Shown in pieces: positions 51,656 through 60,174 of a stretch of DNA of 64,000 nt. The position numbers and the translations under genes were made by a program. Numbering within the stretch: the stretch's first letter is position 1; each line of letters begins with the position of its first letter. This stretch comes from Thauera sp. 28 (lineage in GTDB: Bacteria; Pseudomonadota; Gammaproteobacteria; Burkholderiales; Rhodocyclaceae), in contig NZ_AMXA01000011.1 of the NCBI RefSeq assembly GCF_000310145.2, positions 1 to 64,000 on the forward strand, in the 5' to 3' direction. The notes below the pieces were generated by a model that was not told the origin of the DNA, ran no database searches, and worked only from the letters and a program-made list of their open reading frames with translations.

Positions 51656-53333
51656 GTTGGGCGGGGTCTGTCGCGCGCGCGCCACGGCGGTAGCGGTCGA
51701 TCAAGGCCGTCGTGCTGGCGTCATGGGCGTTGATATCGGTGCTGCGATCCATGTCCTCGAGCACTCGCCCGGCGAGCTGCTTGCCCAGTTCGACGCCCCA
51801 CTGATCGAAAGGATTGACTCCCCACACCACGCCTTGCACGAAGGTGCGATGTTCGTAGAGCGCGATCAGGGCGCCGAGGGTGCGAGGGTCGAGGCGATCG
51901 AGCAGCAGGGTGTTGCTCGGGCGGTTGCCGGCGAACACCCGATGCGGCAGCAGTGCGTCAATGCGTTCCTGCGGCAGGCCGGCGGCGTGCATCTCTGCGG
52001 CAGCCTCGGCTGCGCGCTTGCCACGCATCAGGGCTTCGGCCTGCGCCACCATGTTGGCGAAAGCGATGCGGTGTTGTGCGTGCAGATGGGCGGGGTGCTC
52101 GAGCACGCCGATGAAATCCACCGGCACCGGGCGCGTGCCCTGGTGCAGCATCTGGAAGTAGGCATGCTGGCCGTTGATGCCGGTCTCACCCCAGATCACC
52201 GGGCTGGTGTGGCAGCCGACCGCGTGTCCGTCCGATCGCACCGACTTGCCGTTGGATTCCATGTCGAGCTGCTGCAGGTAGGCGGGCAGCCGGTGCAGGC
52301 CCTGGTGGTAGGGGGCGATGAGCTGGGTGGGCGCGTCGAGGAAGTCGACATTCCAGATCCCGAGCAAGGCCAGGATGACGGGCAGGTTGTGCTCGAAGGG
52401 CGTGTCGCGGAAGTGCACGTCCATTGCGTGCGCGCCCGCAAGCAACTCGTCGAAGCGCTCGGCTCCGATCTGCAGCGCGAGCGGCAGGCCAATCGCACTC
52501 CACATCGAATAGCGCCCGCCCACCCAGTCCCAGAAGCCGAACATGTTGGCAGTGTCGATGCCGAAGCGTGCAACGGCCTCGGTGTTGGTCGACACGGCGA
52601 CGAAGTGGCGGGCGATGGCCGCTTCGCTGCCCGCATGGCCGAGCAGCCAGCGCCGTGCGACATTGGCGTTGGTGAGGGTTTCCTGGGTGGTGAAGGTCTT
52701 GGAGGCGACGATGAACAGCGTCGTGCCTGGATCGAGCGTGCCCAGCAGGCGGTCGAGTGCGATGCCGTCGACGTTGGAAATGAAGTGCAGCCTCAGCTCG
52801 CGGTGGGCGAAGTCGCGCAGGGCCTCGCAGGCCATCTGCGGGCCGAGGTCGGAGCCGCCGATGCCGATGTTGACCACGTCGGTGATGCGACGGCCATCAT
52901 GGCCGCGCCATCCGCCCTCGCGCACCGCCGTGCTGAAGCGGCGGACACGTTCGCGCACCGCGGTCACGTCCGCCACCACGTCGTCGCCGTCGACCATCAG
53001 CGTGCTGCCTGCCGGCATGCGCAGCGCCACGTGCAGCACCGCGCGCCCCTCGGTGCGGTTGATGCGTTCGCCGCCGAACATGGCTGCGCGCTGCTCGGCG
53101 ACGCCGGCCTCGCGTGCGAGCTGGAAAAGCAGGGCCAGGGTGGGCGCATCGACACGGTTCTTGGCATAGTCGAGAAAGATGCCGCAGGCCTCGGTGTGCA
53201 TGCGCTCGGCGCGCCCGGGGTCGGCAGCGAACTCATCGGCGATATGGCGCCCGGCCGCGGCCTCGCAGCAGGCCCGAAGAGCCTGCCAGGCGGGCAGCTG
53301 CGTGGTACTGGGGCGGGGCGCGGGTTGGTTCAT
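51648..53333 (-). CDS. pgi: glucose-6-phosphate isomerase
   Basis: This 561-aa enzyme interconverts glucose-6-phosphate and fructose-6-phosphate. [12 protein letters not shown] is the sugar-phosphate site, and [13 protein letters not shown] and NQWGVELGK (here DQWGVELGK) are the two PROSITE-type signatures, with the base Glu in [10 protein letters not shown]. The ATG at 53333 starts MNQPAPRPS. Length is standard. The downstream torR overlaps its stop, so both may share a transcript, an unusual link between central metabolism and the TMAO regulator. Confidence 0.96.
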   Translation of the reverse strand: MNQPAPRPSTTQLPAWQALRACCEAAAGRHIADEFAADPGRAERMHTEACGIFLDYAKNRVDAPTLALLFQLAREAGVAEQRAAMFGGERINRTEGRAVLHVALRMPAGSTLMVDGDDVVADVTAVRERVRRFSTAVREGGWRGHDGRRITDVVNIGIGGSDLGPQMACEALRDFAHRELRLHFISNVDGIALDRLLGTLDPGTTLFIVASKTFTTQETLTNANVARRWLLGHAGSEAAIARHFVAVSTNTEAVARFGIDTANMFGFWDWVGGRYSMWSAIGLPLALQIGAERFDELLAGAHAMDVHFRDTPFEHNLPVILALLGIWNVDFLDAPTQLIAPYHQGLHRLPAYLQQLDMESNGKSVRSDGHAVGCHTSPVIWGETGINGQHAYFQMLHQGTRPVPVDFIGVLEHPAHLHAQHRIAFANMVAQAEALMRGKRAAEAAAEMHAAGLPQERIDALLPHRVFAGNRPSNTLLLDRLDPRTLGALIALYEHRTFVQGVVWGVNPFDQWGVELGKQLAGRVLEDMDRSTDINAHDASTTALIDRYRRGARATDPAQHA

Positions 53334-53422
53334 TGCGGGCACTCGATCGGCCGTGACTGGGTGGGCGGCCATTCTATCGTCTATCCCGTACGCTTGAAAT
53401 CGTCGCGTCCGCAACACTGGCC

Positions 53423-53442
53423 AGGGGGGCTTCAGCCCCCTT
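53423..53442 (-). terminator. hairpin after the YghU-type gene
   Basis: GGGGGCT (53425-53431) pairs with AGCCCCC (53434-53440), with an extra A-T pair on each side. It lies 14 bases past the transferase stop on the minus strand and before pgi. There is no T-run, so efficiency is uncertain. Confidence 0.45.
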
Positions 53443-53455
53443 GCGGGTCCGCCAT

Positions 53456-54370
53456 TCAGACTTCCTGCAGCTTGTCCTGGGTGCGGGTGTCGAAGTCGCT
53501 TGCGTCGTGGCGCTCGTGCAGCTGATGCGCCAGCGGGCCGGTGACGCGGTTGACCATGCGCCCGCGCTGCACCGCGGGGCGACGCGCGATCTCATCGGCC
53601 CAGCGCACGACATGGGTGTAGTCCTCGACCTGCAGGAACTCGCCCGCGTCGTAGAGCAGCCCCTTCGCCATCGCACCGTACCAGGGCCAGATCGCGATGT
53701 CGGCGATGGTGTAGTCGTCCCCGGCCACGAAGCGGCTTTCGGCCAGGCGGCGATCGAGCACGTCGAGCTGGCGCTTGACCTCCATCGAGAAGCGGTCGAT
53801 GGCGTACTCGATCCGGGTTGGCGCATAGGCGTAGAAATGGCCGAAGCCACCACCGAGGTAGGGCGCGCTGCCGACCTGCCAGAACAGCCACGACAGGCAC
53901 TCTGCGCGCTGTGCCGGCGCGGTGGGCAGGAAGGCGCCGAACTTCTCGGCCAGGTACATCAGGATGGCGCCGGACTCGAACACGCGGGTCGGCTGCGGGC
54001 TGCTGCAGTCGAGCAGGGCGGGGATCTTCGAGTTCGGATTCACGCCGACGAAGCCGCTGCCGAACTGGTCGCCCTCGTTGATGCGGATCAGCCAGGCGTC
54101 GTACTCCGCCCCGGCATGGCCGAGCGCGAGGAGTTCCTCGAGCATCACCGTCACCTTCACGCCATTGGGCGTGGCCAGCGAGTACAGCTGCAGCGGGTGC
54201 CGGCCGCGCGGCAGCTCGCGCTCATGCGTGGCGCCGGCGATCGGACGGTTGATGCTGGCGAAGTGTCCGCCATTGGGCTTGTTCCAGGTCCACACCCTGG
54301 GCGGGGTGTAAGTGTCGGCGTCGGTGTTGCTGAGGCCCTGACTTGGGGCTTGTGACTGCGAGTTGCTCAT
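53456..54370 (-). CDS. yghU: YghU-type glutathione transferase / disulfide-bond oxidoreductase
   Basis: This 304-aa cytosolic protein matches the Nu-class GST family: [25 protein letters not shown] at the N-terminus (given by position, residues 22-46), the thioredoxin-like domain ([21 protein letters not shown]) and a helical C-terminal domain ([16 protein letters not shown]). Relatives bind two glutathiones and reduce disulfides or organic peroxides. It lies 88 bases downstream of a small DUF2789 gene on the same strand. Confidence 0.92.
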   Translation of the reverse strand: MSNSQSQAPSQGLSNTDADTYTPPRVWTWNKPNGGHFASINRPIAGATHERELPRGRHPLQLYSLATPNGVKVTVMLEELLALGHAGAEYDAWLIRINEGDQFGSGFVGVNPNSKIPALLDCSSPQPTRVFESGAILMYLAEKFGAFLPTAPAQRAECLSWLFWQVGSAPYLGGGFGHFYAYAPTRIEYAIDRFSMEVKRQLDVLDRRLAESRFVAGDDYTIADIAIWPWYGAMAKGLLYDAGEFLQVEDYTHVVRWADEIARRPAVQRGRMVNRVTGPLAHQLHERHDASDFDTRTQDKLQEV

Positions 54371-54458
54371 GATCGATCGTTCCCGGGCTCTCCGGCCAAG
54401 CCGTTCGCGGCATGATAGGCCATCTGGTGTGCGCCATGTCGGCCGCTAAATCTTCCGC

Positions 54459-54695
54459 TCAAGTGCGCCGCAGCGCTGCACTGAGCTGATCGATGACCTC
54501 GGCCCAGTCGGCGTCTTCTGCCAACTCGTCGCGCAGAAAGGCCGCCTGTGATTGCGTCCAGCATGGCGCGTCCGCCAACTTCACGAAGTCGGGCAGTGGG
54601 CTGTGAGCCCGGATGAAATCGGCGATCTCAGCGTCACTGTTTGGCAAGCCAAGTTGAGCGAATAGGTCCCTGAAGGCGTGGATACCGGTTTCCAT
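54459..54695 (-). CDS. DUF2789-family small protein
   Basis: This 78-aa acidic, helical protein (METGIHAFRDLFAQLGLP... DFIRAHSPLP... ADWAEVIDQLSAALR) belongs to DUF2789, a small family of unknown function. AAGGAGTTCACC before the ATG at 54695 is an excellent ribosome-binding site; the longer frame to 54776 is not needed. It precedes the YghU-type gene and may be co-transcribed with it. Confidence 0.82.
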   Translation of the reverse strand: METGIHAFRDLFAQLGLPNSDAEIADFIRAHSPLPDFVKLADAPCWTQSQAAFLRDELAEDADWAEVIDQLSAALRRT

Positions 54696-54825
54696 GGTGA
54701 ACTCCTTTTCGTTGAATCCTGTTGCAAGGATGACGATGAGCCGAAAGGCTGCGACAGCCGCGTTTTCCGCCATCAATGGTTGCGCTCGCCCGGCAGTCCT
54801 GCACAGCCGGGCATGCTCGGAAGCA

Positions 54826-54969
54826 GCCTTCGACCTTGCTGCGTGCGGGCACTCTGTCGGTGTGCACTACAGTACCGTCGATGACCACTTCCGGTGTCGA
54901 CATCACGCCATAGTTCATGATTCTCTGTATGCCCTCAACCCTCTCGAGCGCGATCTGCTTGCCCTTGGC
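54826..54969 (-). pseudogene. relic of a thioredoxin-like (redox-active disulfide) protein
   Basis: Read on the minus strand from 54969, a frame gives KQIALERVEGIQRI then MNYGVMSTPEVVIDGTVVH and DRVPARSKVEG. This matches the C-terminal half of small thioredoxin-fold proteins, whose cis-proline region reads YGVMSTPAVVIDGKVVH. The N-terminal half with the CxxC site is missing: an in-frame TGA (54972-54970) lies directly upstream, and family resemblance is lost after about 54826. It could be transcribed behind the 54970-55677 gene but is not a functional thioredoxin. Confidence 0.6.
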
Positions 54970-55677
54970 TCAGTCGTCGAAAGGCCCCCGGCCTCCAGGG
55001 CGGGCGAAGCCGCTGACGATCCAGGCCGTCGCGCTCGTGGTGTTGAGGCGAAAGTCCGGCGCCACGCGTACCTGGGCGACTTCATCGCCGGCTTCGTCGT
55101 ACGCGCTCAGGGTTGCAAAGGGCTCGTACTCGTCCGGCGTGATGTCGAGGCGAACGTCCCATTGGGCGTCAAGTGCGAACACCGTGAGCGACTTGTGCAG
55201 CATTGCGTGGGCCTGCTGGGCATGGCGCTGCAGCACTTCGGTCGCGGTCTTGACCAGGGTGTTGAAGGCCGCCTGGTCGAGCGGCTTGGGGTTCTTCTTG
55301 TCACGCCCCATGGTCCATGGGCCGACCAGCGCCGGCTCGGCCTCGCCGTCCTTGAGCATCTCCACCGCCCAGCCGTCGTCGTCCTCGTTCTTGATCACGC
55401 GGGCGGTCCAGCCGTCGAGCTGCCACAGGCGGTCGCTGCGGATGGCGTCCGGGGTGTCGTCGGGAGCGGGGGCGATGGAGGGCAGGGGCTCGTTATCGGT
55501 CATGGCGGGTGTGGCCTCGTGGGGAATCAGTTGCAGGGGCAGCAGCGCAGCCTGGGGCGCATCGTCGGGCGCGGAGCGTGTCCGGACCGCTCGCCGAGGT
55601 AGTGCCTGACGCGCGGGCTGCGACTCGGTTGGGGCGGTCGGGACCGCGAACAGGGTCATCTGGTCGTGAGTCATCAT
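54970..55677 (-). CDS. uncharacterised 235-residue protein behind a LexA-like box
   Basis: I do not recognise the family. The N-terminal ~60 residues are Pro/Ala/Arg rich and look disordered (MMTHDQMTLFAVPTAP). Residues about 75-235 look folded: RLWQLDGWTARVIKNEDDDG, LVGPWTMGRDKKNPKPLD, then a helix LVKTATEVLQRHAQQAHAML and strands near WDVRLDITPDEYEP. There is no signal peptide, membrane segment or catalytic motif that I can name. AGGAAG precedes the ATG at 55677. A CTG-N10-CAG palindrome lies 17 bases upstream of the start, which suggests DNA-damage control. Confidence 0.75.
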   Translation of the reverse strand: MMTHDQMTLFAVPTAPTESQPARQALPRRAVRTRSAPDDAPQAALLPLQLIPHEATPAMTDNEPLPSIAPAPDDTPDAIRSDRLWQLDGWTARVIKNEDDDGWAVEMLKDGEAEPALVGPWTMGRDKKNPKPLDQAAFNTLVKTATEVLQRHAQQAHAMLHKSLTVFALDAQWDVRLDITPDEYEPFATLSAYDEAGDEVAQVRVAPDFRLNTTSATAWIVSGFARPGGRGPFDD

Positions 55678-55693
55678 CAGTCTTCCTGGGTGA

Positions 55694-55709
55694 CTGATAT
55701 TTTATACAG
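55694..55709 (-). promoter_or_regulatory. LexA-like SOS box
   Basis: On the minus strand CTGTATAAAATATCAG has the intact CTG-N10-CAG frame with an AT-only centre, like the proteobacterial LexA box CTGTATATATATACAG (11 of 16 identical). It contains a -10-like TATAAA, so bound LexA would cover the promoter. The next gene on the minus strand begins 17 bases away. Confidence 0.55.
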
Positions 55710-55803
55710 TTTAAGGAGTGGGGAACACCTCAGGTGTCCGTGCCGGATGCTGCGTCGTCGAGCGTCGCCGGGATGTCGCGCCGGTGCTTGCCGTCCGGCC
55801 CGT

Positions 55804-56250
55804 TCAGTTGGCGGCGAGTCGCTTCATGACTGCGTGCCAGCCATCGGTCGCTTCGCCGCCGCAATCGGCAAAGGCGCGGCCGAGCAGGTCGGTCTGGATC
55901 TCGGTGAGCTGGGCTTCGAGCGCCTGGCCTTGTGCGCTGAGCGACAACTGACGCACGCGGCGGTCTTCGGCGGCAGGCTCGGCACGGATCAGGTCGCGTT
56001 CGACGAGCTCGCGCAGCGGGGCGTTGAGGGCCTGCTTGCTGACACCCAGGGCGTCGATCAGGGCGCCGACGGAAATCCCGGGATTGCGGCCGATGAAGTA
56101 GAGCACGCGGTGATGAACGCGCCCAAGGCCACGCGCTTCCAGCAACTGGTCGGCGCCCGCGGTGAAGGCGCGGTAGGCGAAGTAGAAGCGCTCGATCGCG
56201 CGACGCGGGTCCTTGTCGTCGAATGCGTCGGTTGTTGATTGGTCAAGCAT
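55804..56250 (-). CDS. MarR-family transcriptional regulator
   Basis: This 148-aa dimeric winged-helix regulator has the MarR core: HHRVLYFIGRNPGISVGALIDALGVSKQALNAPL as helix-turn-helix region (by position, about 45-80) and the beta-wing AEPAAEDRRVRQLSLSAQG. It diverges from the aminotransferase gene across 61 bases that contain a perfect palindrome, so it probably controls itself and that gene. Ligand unknown. Confidence 0.88.
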   Translation of the reverse strand: MLDQSTTDAFDDKDPRRAIERFYFAYRAFTAGADQLLEARGLGRVHHRVLYFIGRNPGISVGALIDALGVSKQALNAPLRELVERDLIRAEPAAEDRRVRQLSLSAQGQALEAQLTEIQTDLLGRAFADCGGEATDGWHAVMKRLAAN

Positions 56251-56251
56251 G

Positions 56252-56280
56252 TTGACATGATAGGCGGAGGTGCCTATCTT
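56252..56280 (+). promoter_or_regulatory. aminotransferase promoter with embedded MarR-type operator
   Basis: TTGACA (56252-56257) and TATCTT (56275-56280) are 17 bases apart. GATAGGC (56259-56265) and GCCTATC (56272-56278) form a perfect inverted repeat between and over the promoter elements. A wider repeat, TGTTGAC (56250-56256) with GTCAACA (56289-56295), encloses it. A dimeric repressor here would block the aminotransferase gene. Confidence 0.6.
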
Positions 56281-56311
56281 GGCAAAAGGTCAACAACATT
56301 GACGCTTAGCC

Positions 56312-57496
56312 ATGAACAGCCGACAACAGCCTAAGCTTTCCGAGCGCGTGGATCGCCTCCAACCCTCTGCGATCCGCGAGATACTCGCCGTCATCGATCG
56401 TCCCGGCATGATCTCGTTCGCGGGCGGCCTGCCGTCGGCAGACAGCTTTCCCGATCTGTCGGGCATGCCATTGCCGCGCGAGGTGCTGCAGTACGGCCCA
56501 AGCGAAGGCGAGCCGGCGCTGCGCGAGCAGATCGCGGCCGAGGTCGCCGCCATCGGCCTGCGCTGCACGGCCGACCAGGTGCTCGTGCTGTCGGGATCGC
56601 AGCAGGGCATCGATCTGGTGGCAAAGCTCTTCATCGACCCGGGTACGACGGTGGCGGTGGAAGAGCCGACCTACCTCGCAGCGCTGCAAGTGTTCCGCTT
56701 CTTCGGAGCCCGTTTTGCGCCACTGCGCCCGCGGCAGGCGCTCGCTGGCCTCGACGCCGATGTGCCGCCCGCGCTGGCCTATGCGATCCCGAGTTTCCAG
56801 AACCCCACCGGCCATTGCTACGACGCCGCCGAGCGCGCTGTGCTCGCCCGCGCCTGCGACACCCTGGGCGTGCCGCTGTTCGAGGACGATCCGTATCGCG
56901 ACCTGGCTTACGACGCCTGCGAGCGCACGCCGGTGTGCACTCATCTCGAGCGCGCACCGTGGATCTACCAGGGCTCCTTCTCCAAGACGCTGGCACCCGG
57001 CCTGCGCCTGGGCTATCTGGTGGCCGCGCCCGCGCTGGTGCCGCTGCTGGTGCGTCTGAAGCAGGCGGCCGACCTGCACAGCAACCGCGTCAGCCAGCAT
57101 GTCGTGCTGGCGCAACTGCGCTCGCCCGACCGCGCAGAGCGCATGCAGCGGGTGGTGGACGCCTATCGGCGCAAGCGCGACTTCTTCGCCGCCGCGCTGC
57201 AGCGCCATTTCGGTGATCTCGCGCGTTGGCAGACGCCGCCTGGCGGTCTGTTCTTCTGGATTGACCTGCTGGCGCCGGTCGACACCCGTGCCTTGTTGCC
57301 CGCAGCGATCGAGCGCGGCGTGGCATTCATGCCGGGCGAGCTGTTCCATGCCGGCGAGCCAGCCGCGAACGGCAGCATGCGGCTCAACTTCAGCCATGCG
57401 GACGAGGCGGGCATCGAGCGCGGGCTGGCCGTGCTGGCCGAGCTTGTCCGGCGCGCGATTGAGCACCCGGAAGCCGGCAGGGTGGCGGCGCGTTGA
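56312..57496 (+). CDS. PLP-dependent class I/II aminotransferase (LysN / 2-aminoadipate-type)
   Basis: This 394-aa fold-type I enzyme has the PLP Lys in YQGSFSKTLAPGLRLGY, the Asn/Asp context SFQNPTGHCY and LFEDDPYRDLAY, and begins ISFAGGLPSADSFP, typical of the 2-aminoadipate/aromatic aminotransferase group related to the catalytic half of MocR regulators. It has no N-terminal helix-turn-helix. Substrate cannot be fixed; branched-chain, aromatic and 2-aminoadipate are candidates. It is controlled by the divergent MarR gene in the simplest reading. Confidence 0.87.
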   Translation: MNSRQQPKLSERVDRLQPSAIREILAVIDRPGMISFAGGLPSADSFPDLSGMPLPREVLQYGPSEGEPALREQIAAEVAAIGLRCTADQVLVLSGSQQGIDLVAKLFIDPGTTVAVEEPTYLAALQVFRFFGARFAPLRPRQALAGLDADVPPALAYAIPSFQNPTGHCYDAAERAVLARACDTLGVPLFEDDPYRDLAYDACERTPVCTHLERAPWIYQGSFSKTLAPGLRLGYLVAAPALVPLLVRLKQAADLHSNRVSQHVVLAQLRSPDRAERMQRVVDAYRRKRDFFAAALQRHFGDLARWQTPPGGLFFWIDLLAPVDTRALLPAAIERGVAFMPGELFHAGEPAANGSMRLNFSHADEAGIERGLAVLAELVRRAIEHPEAGRVAAR

Positions 57497-57591
57497 GCAC
57501 CAGCTCGTGCGCGGGTCTGCTGCAACTGCGCACGGAGCTGTCGTCTTCGCGATCGCGGTATTCTTGCGGAGACAAAAGACAGGAGCAATCT

Positions 57592-58203
57592 ATGACCGAG
57601 GTCAGCGCGCAGGCCCTGAGCCCGCCTTGGGACGACGCCTCGATCACCGCGATCCGGCGCGACATGCTGCGCTTCGCACGCATGCAACTGCGCGACAGCG
57701 GCGCGGCCGAGGACATGGTGCAGGAGGCGCTGATGGCGGCGATGACCGGCGCCAAGCGCTTCGCCGGGCGGTCGGCCTTCAAGACCTGGATGTTCGCGAT
57801 CCTGCGCAACAAGATCGTCGATCACATCCGCGCGTCGGCGCGCGAGATCAGCCGAAGCGACCTCGCTGCGCGCGCAGAGGTCGATGCCGGCCTGGAGGAC
57901 TTCGACGCGCTGTTCGAGCAGCGCGGCCACTGGAACCCCGATGACCGGCCATCGACCTGGTCGGACCCGGAAGCCTCTTTCGAACAGGAGGCGTTCTGGA
58001 CGGTTTTCGACGTCTGCATGAACAACCTGCCCGAGCACATCGCTCGCGTCTACACGATGCGTGAGCTTCTGGAACTCGAGACCACGGAGATCTGTGCGGA
58101 GCTCGGCATCACCAGCAACAACTGCTTCGTGATCCTGCACCGCGCGCGGCTGGGCCTGAGGGAGTGTCTGGAGAATCGCTGGTTCCAGGGAGAGCGTAGA
58201 TGA
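57592..58203 (+). CDS. ECF-type RNA polymerase sigma factor
   Basis: This 203-aa sigma factor has region 2 (LRFARMQLRDSGAAEDMVQEALMAAM, by position 25-50; AFKTWMFAILRNKIVDHIR) and region 4 (ITSNNCFVILHRARLGLRECL), joined by a long linker (about 95-130) rich in Asp/Ser/Pro. Aggag six bases before the ATG at 57592 fixes the start. Its stop overlaps the start of a small zinc-finger protein that should be its anti-sigma factor. Target promoters are unknown. Confidence 0.92.
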   Translation: MTEVSAQALSPPWDDASITAIRRDMLRFARMQLRDSGAAEDMVQEALMAAMTGAKRFAGRSAFKTWMFAILRNKIVDHIRASAREISRSDLAARAEVDAGLEDFDALFEQRGHWNPDDRPSTWSDPEASFEQEAFWTVFDVCMNNLPEHIARVYTMRELLELETTEICAELGITSNNCFVILHRARLGLRECLENRWFQGERR

Positions 58204-58397
58204 AGATGATGACTTGCAAGGACGCGACCCGGCTCATGTCCGAACGCTACGAGCGCACGCTCGACCTGCGCGAGCGCCTGGCGCTGAAGATGCACACCGC
58301 GATGTGCAAGGGTTGCTCGAACTATGGCCGCCACCTGGACGTGCTGCGCAAGGCCACGGCCCGCTTGCGCGAGGGCAACACGGGCGGTGAGCCTTAA
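58200..58397 (+). CDS. small zf-HC2 anti-sigma factor
   Basis: This 65-aa cytosolic protein has Cys6, then HTAMCKGC, giving the C-x(n)-H-x3-C-x2-C zinc-binding anti-sigma pattern. No transmembrane helix is present, so it resembles ChrR- or RsrA-type soluble redox-sensing anti-sigma factors in being short and Cys-rich, though it lacks their extra domains. It overlaps the sigma gene by 4 bases (ATGA). Its stop codon overlaps the stop of the convergent oxidoreductase within a CTTAAG palindrome. Confidence 0.85.
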   Translation: MKMMTCKDATRLMSERYERTLDLRERLALKMHTAMCKGCSNYGRHLDVLRKATARLREGNTGGEP

Positions 58398-59521
58398 GTG
58401 GGCTGCCCGCGCTGGGACGCGGGCTGATACTGGCGCATGAAACGCCGGTCGATCCAGTCCTTCCATCGCCACGCCAGACGCCCGCTTGCCGCCACCTGCC
58501 CCCAGGAGACGATCGCCTCGCGTGGACCGGTGGCCAGCAGGTAGAGGCTGCGGCGTTGCGGTCGATAGGCCTCGATGGGGCGCCCTTCCAGGGCACGCCG
58601 CAGGTTCCCGCTCAACACCGGGCCCGCACGCACCGCATAGACGCCCGACTTGGCGTGCGGTGCGTCGATGCGCGAAGCGGCGTCGCCCGCGGCGAACACA
58701 TTCGCATGCGATACGCTCTGCTGCCCTTGACCCACTGCGATGAAGCCATCCGGCGCGAGCGCCAGCCCCGATTGGGCGAGCCAGCCGGGTGGGCCCACGC
58801 CGCTTGCCGCGATCACCCACGCTGCGGCAAGCGGCGTTCCCGCCTCGGTCTCCAGTGCGGATGTGCCGGCACGCACCCGCTGTTCGACGAGTTCGACGCC
58901 CTGGCGTGCCAGCGCTGCGCGCGCGCGCTTGACGACCCCGGGCGCGTGCCCCGGCAACAAGCCACCCCCGCATGCAAGTGTCACCCGCTGCACTGCGGCG
59001 CCGGTCTCGCGACGCAGTCGGTACGCGACTGCCAACGCGAGTTCGACGCCCGCCGCGCCGCCACCGATTACGGCCACCCGCGCCTGCGCGTCGTCAAGCA
59101 GCGTTGCCAGCGCCCGCTCCCATCGCGTCACGAAGGACTCGAGCGGGCGTACCGGCAGCAGCCCAGGGTGGTCCGATAGGCCTTCATCCATGGCGAGGCC
59201 GGCACCGGTGTCCAGCGACAGCACGTCAAAGTCGATGCGGCCGCCTTTTGCCAGCGTGACATGGCCCCGCTCCGCATCGACTGCGCACACGGCATCCTGG
59301 ACGACGCGCACACCCGCGGCAGCCGCCAGCGGCAGGACGGGGGCGACGCAGTCCTCGAGGCGGTAGTGCCCGGCGATCCAGCCCGGCACCATGCCGGAAT
59401 AGATCTGGCGCGGGTAGGGCGTGACGAGGACGACCTCCACGCCCGGCCAGCGCGCCGCGCCGAGCGTGCGCAGCACGTGCAGGTGGGCGTGCCCGGCGCC
59501 GGCGAGGACGAGGCGCTTCAT
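58394..59521 (-). CDS. NAD(P)/FAD-dependent oxidoreductase of the SelD-linked (Ndh-like) family
   Basis: This 375-aa flavoprotein begins with an FAD loop GAGHAHLHVLRTLG whose His-rich form is that of the pyridine-nucleotide oxidoreductase found fused to or beside selenophosphate synthetase. A second nucleotide loop VIGGGAAGVELALAV and the FAD-contact NVFAAGDAA follow. No CxxC disulfide is present, so NDH-2-like quinone or small-molecule reduction is more likely than disulfide reduction. It is the last gene of the minus-strand cluster; its ATG overlaps the stop of the DUF2064 gene. Confidence 0.82.
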   Translation of the reverse strand: MKRLVLAGAGHAHLHVLRTLGAARWPGVEVVLVTPYPRQIYSGMVPGWIAGHYRLEDCVAPVLPLAAAAGVRVVQDAVCAVDAERGHVTLAKGGRIDFDVLSLDTGAGLAMDEGLSDHPGLLPVRPLESFVTRWERALATLLDDAQARVAVIGGGAAGVELALAVAYRLRRETGAAVQRVTLACGGGLLPGHAPGVVKRARAALARQGVELVEQRVRAGTSALETEAGTPLAAAWVIAASGVGPPGWLAQSGLALAPDGFIAVGQGQQSVSHANVFAAGDAASRIDAPHAKSGVYAVRAGPVLSGNLRRALEGRPIEAYRPQRRSLYLLATGPREAIVSWGQVAASGRLAWRWKDWIDRRFMRQYQPASQRGQPT

Positions 59522-60174
59522 GCCTGCTCCGGCGTGGCGACCAGCGCGCGTAGCGCCGGCATGCCTGCGGTCAGACGCTCGAAGTCGGCCGGGCGGTCGA
59601 CATCCCACAGGGGCGCGGTTTCGTGCCAGTCGAGACCGAGGGTTTGCAGGCGCAGGCGCGTCTGCGCCATGACGCGATCCGTGCTCCAGTCGATGGCCTC
59701 GAACAGGCGCGGATCTGCACGACGCAGCGCGACCAGCACATAGCCGCCATCCTCCGCGGGGACAAGCACCGCGTCGTGGCGGCCGAGGGTGTCGGCCACC
59801 TGCCGGATCAAGCCGGGCGTCAGCGCCGGGCAGTCGGTGCCGATGATCAGCGTGCCCGCCGGCGTGCGCGCTGCAGCAACTGCGGCATGCATACGGGCGC
59901 CAAGATCGCCCTGTGGCTGGGGCAGCAGGCGGACATCGCCGAAGGCCCGGCAGCGCTGGAAGTCGGGGTGGGTTTCGTCGGGCGCACACCACAGGCTGAC
60001 CGGCCCGATGTCGGCGTTCACCGCGGTGGCCACCGTGCGCTGCAGCAGCCAGCCTTGCAGCGCCGCCGCGCCGGCCGCGCCGAGGTGCGGAATCAAGCGG
60101 GTCTTGCACAGGCCGGGCAGCGGCGCCTTGGCCAGGATTGCCAGTTCCATGCGCGTCGAGGCGTCGTCGTTCAT
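59518..60174 (-). CDS. DUF2064 / TIGR04282-type glycosyltransferase-like protein
   Basis: This 218-aa protein has a nucleotide-sugar-transferase-like GT-A fold: LAILAKAPLPGLCKTRL at the N-terminus, TLIIGTDCPALTP as the DxD-like metal site, and VPAEDGGYVLVALR. The TIGR04282 family is named for co-occurrence with arsenosugar genes in some bacteria, but its reaction is not established for most members. Its start codon overlaps the stop of the preceding glycosyltransferase, and its stop overlaps the next start. Confidence 0.83.
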   Translation of the reverse strand: MNDDASTRMELAILAKAPLPGLCKTRLIPHLGAAGAAALQGWLLQRTVATAVNADIGPVSLWCAPDETHPDFQRCRAFGDVRLLPQPQGDLGARMHAAVAAARTPAGTLIIGTDCPALTPGLIRQVADTLGRHDAVLVPAEDGGYVLVALRRADPRLFEAIDWSTDRVMAQTRLRLQTLGLDWHETAPLWDVDRPADFERLTAGMPALRALVATPEQA

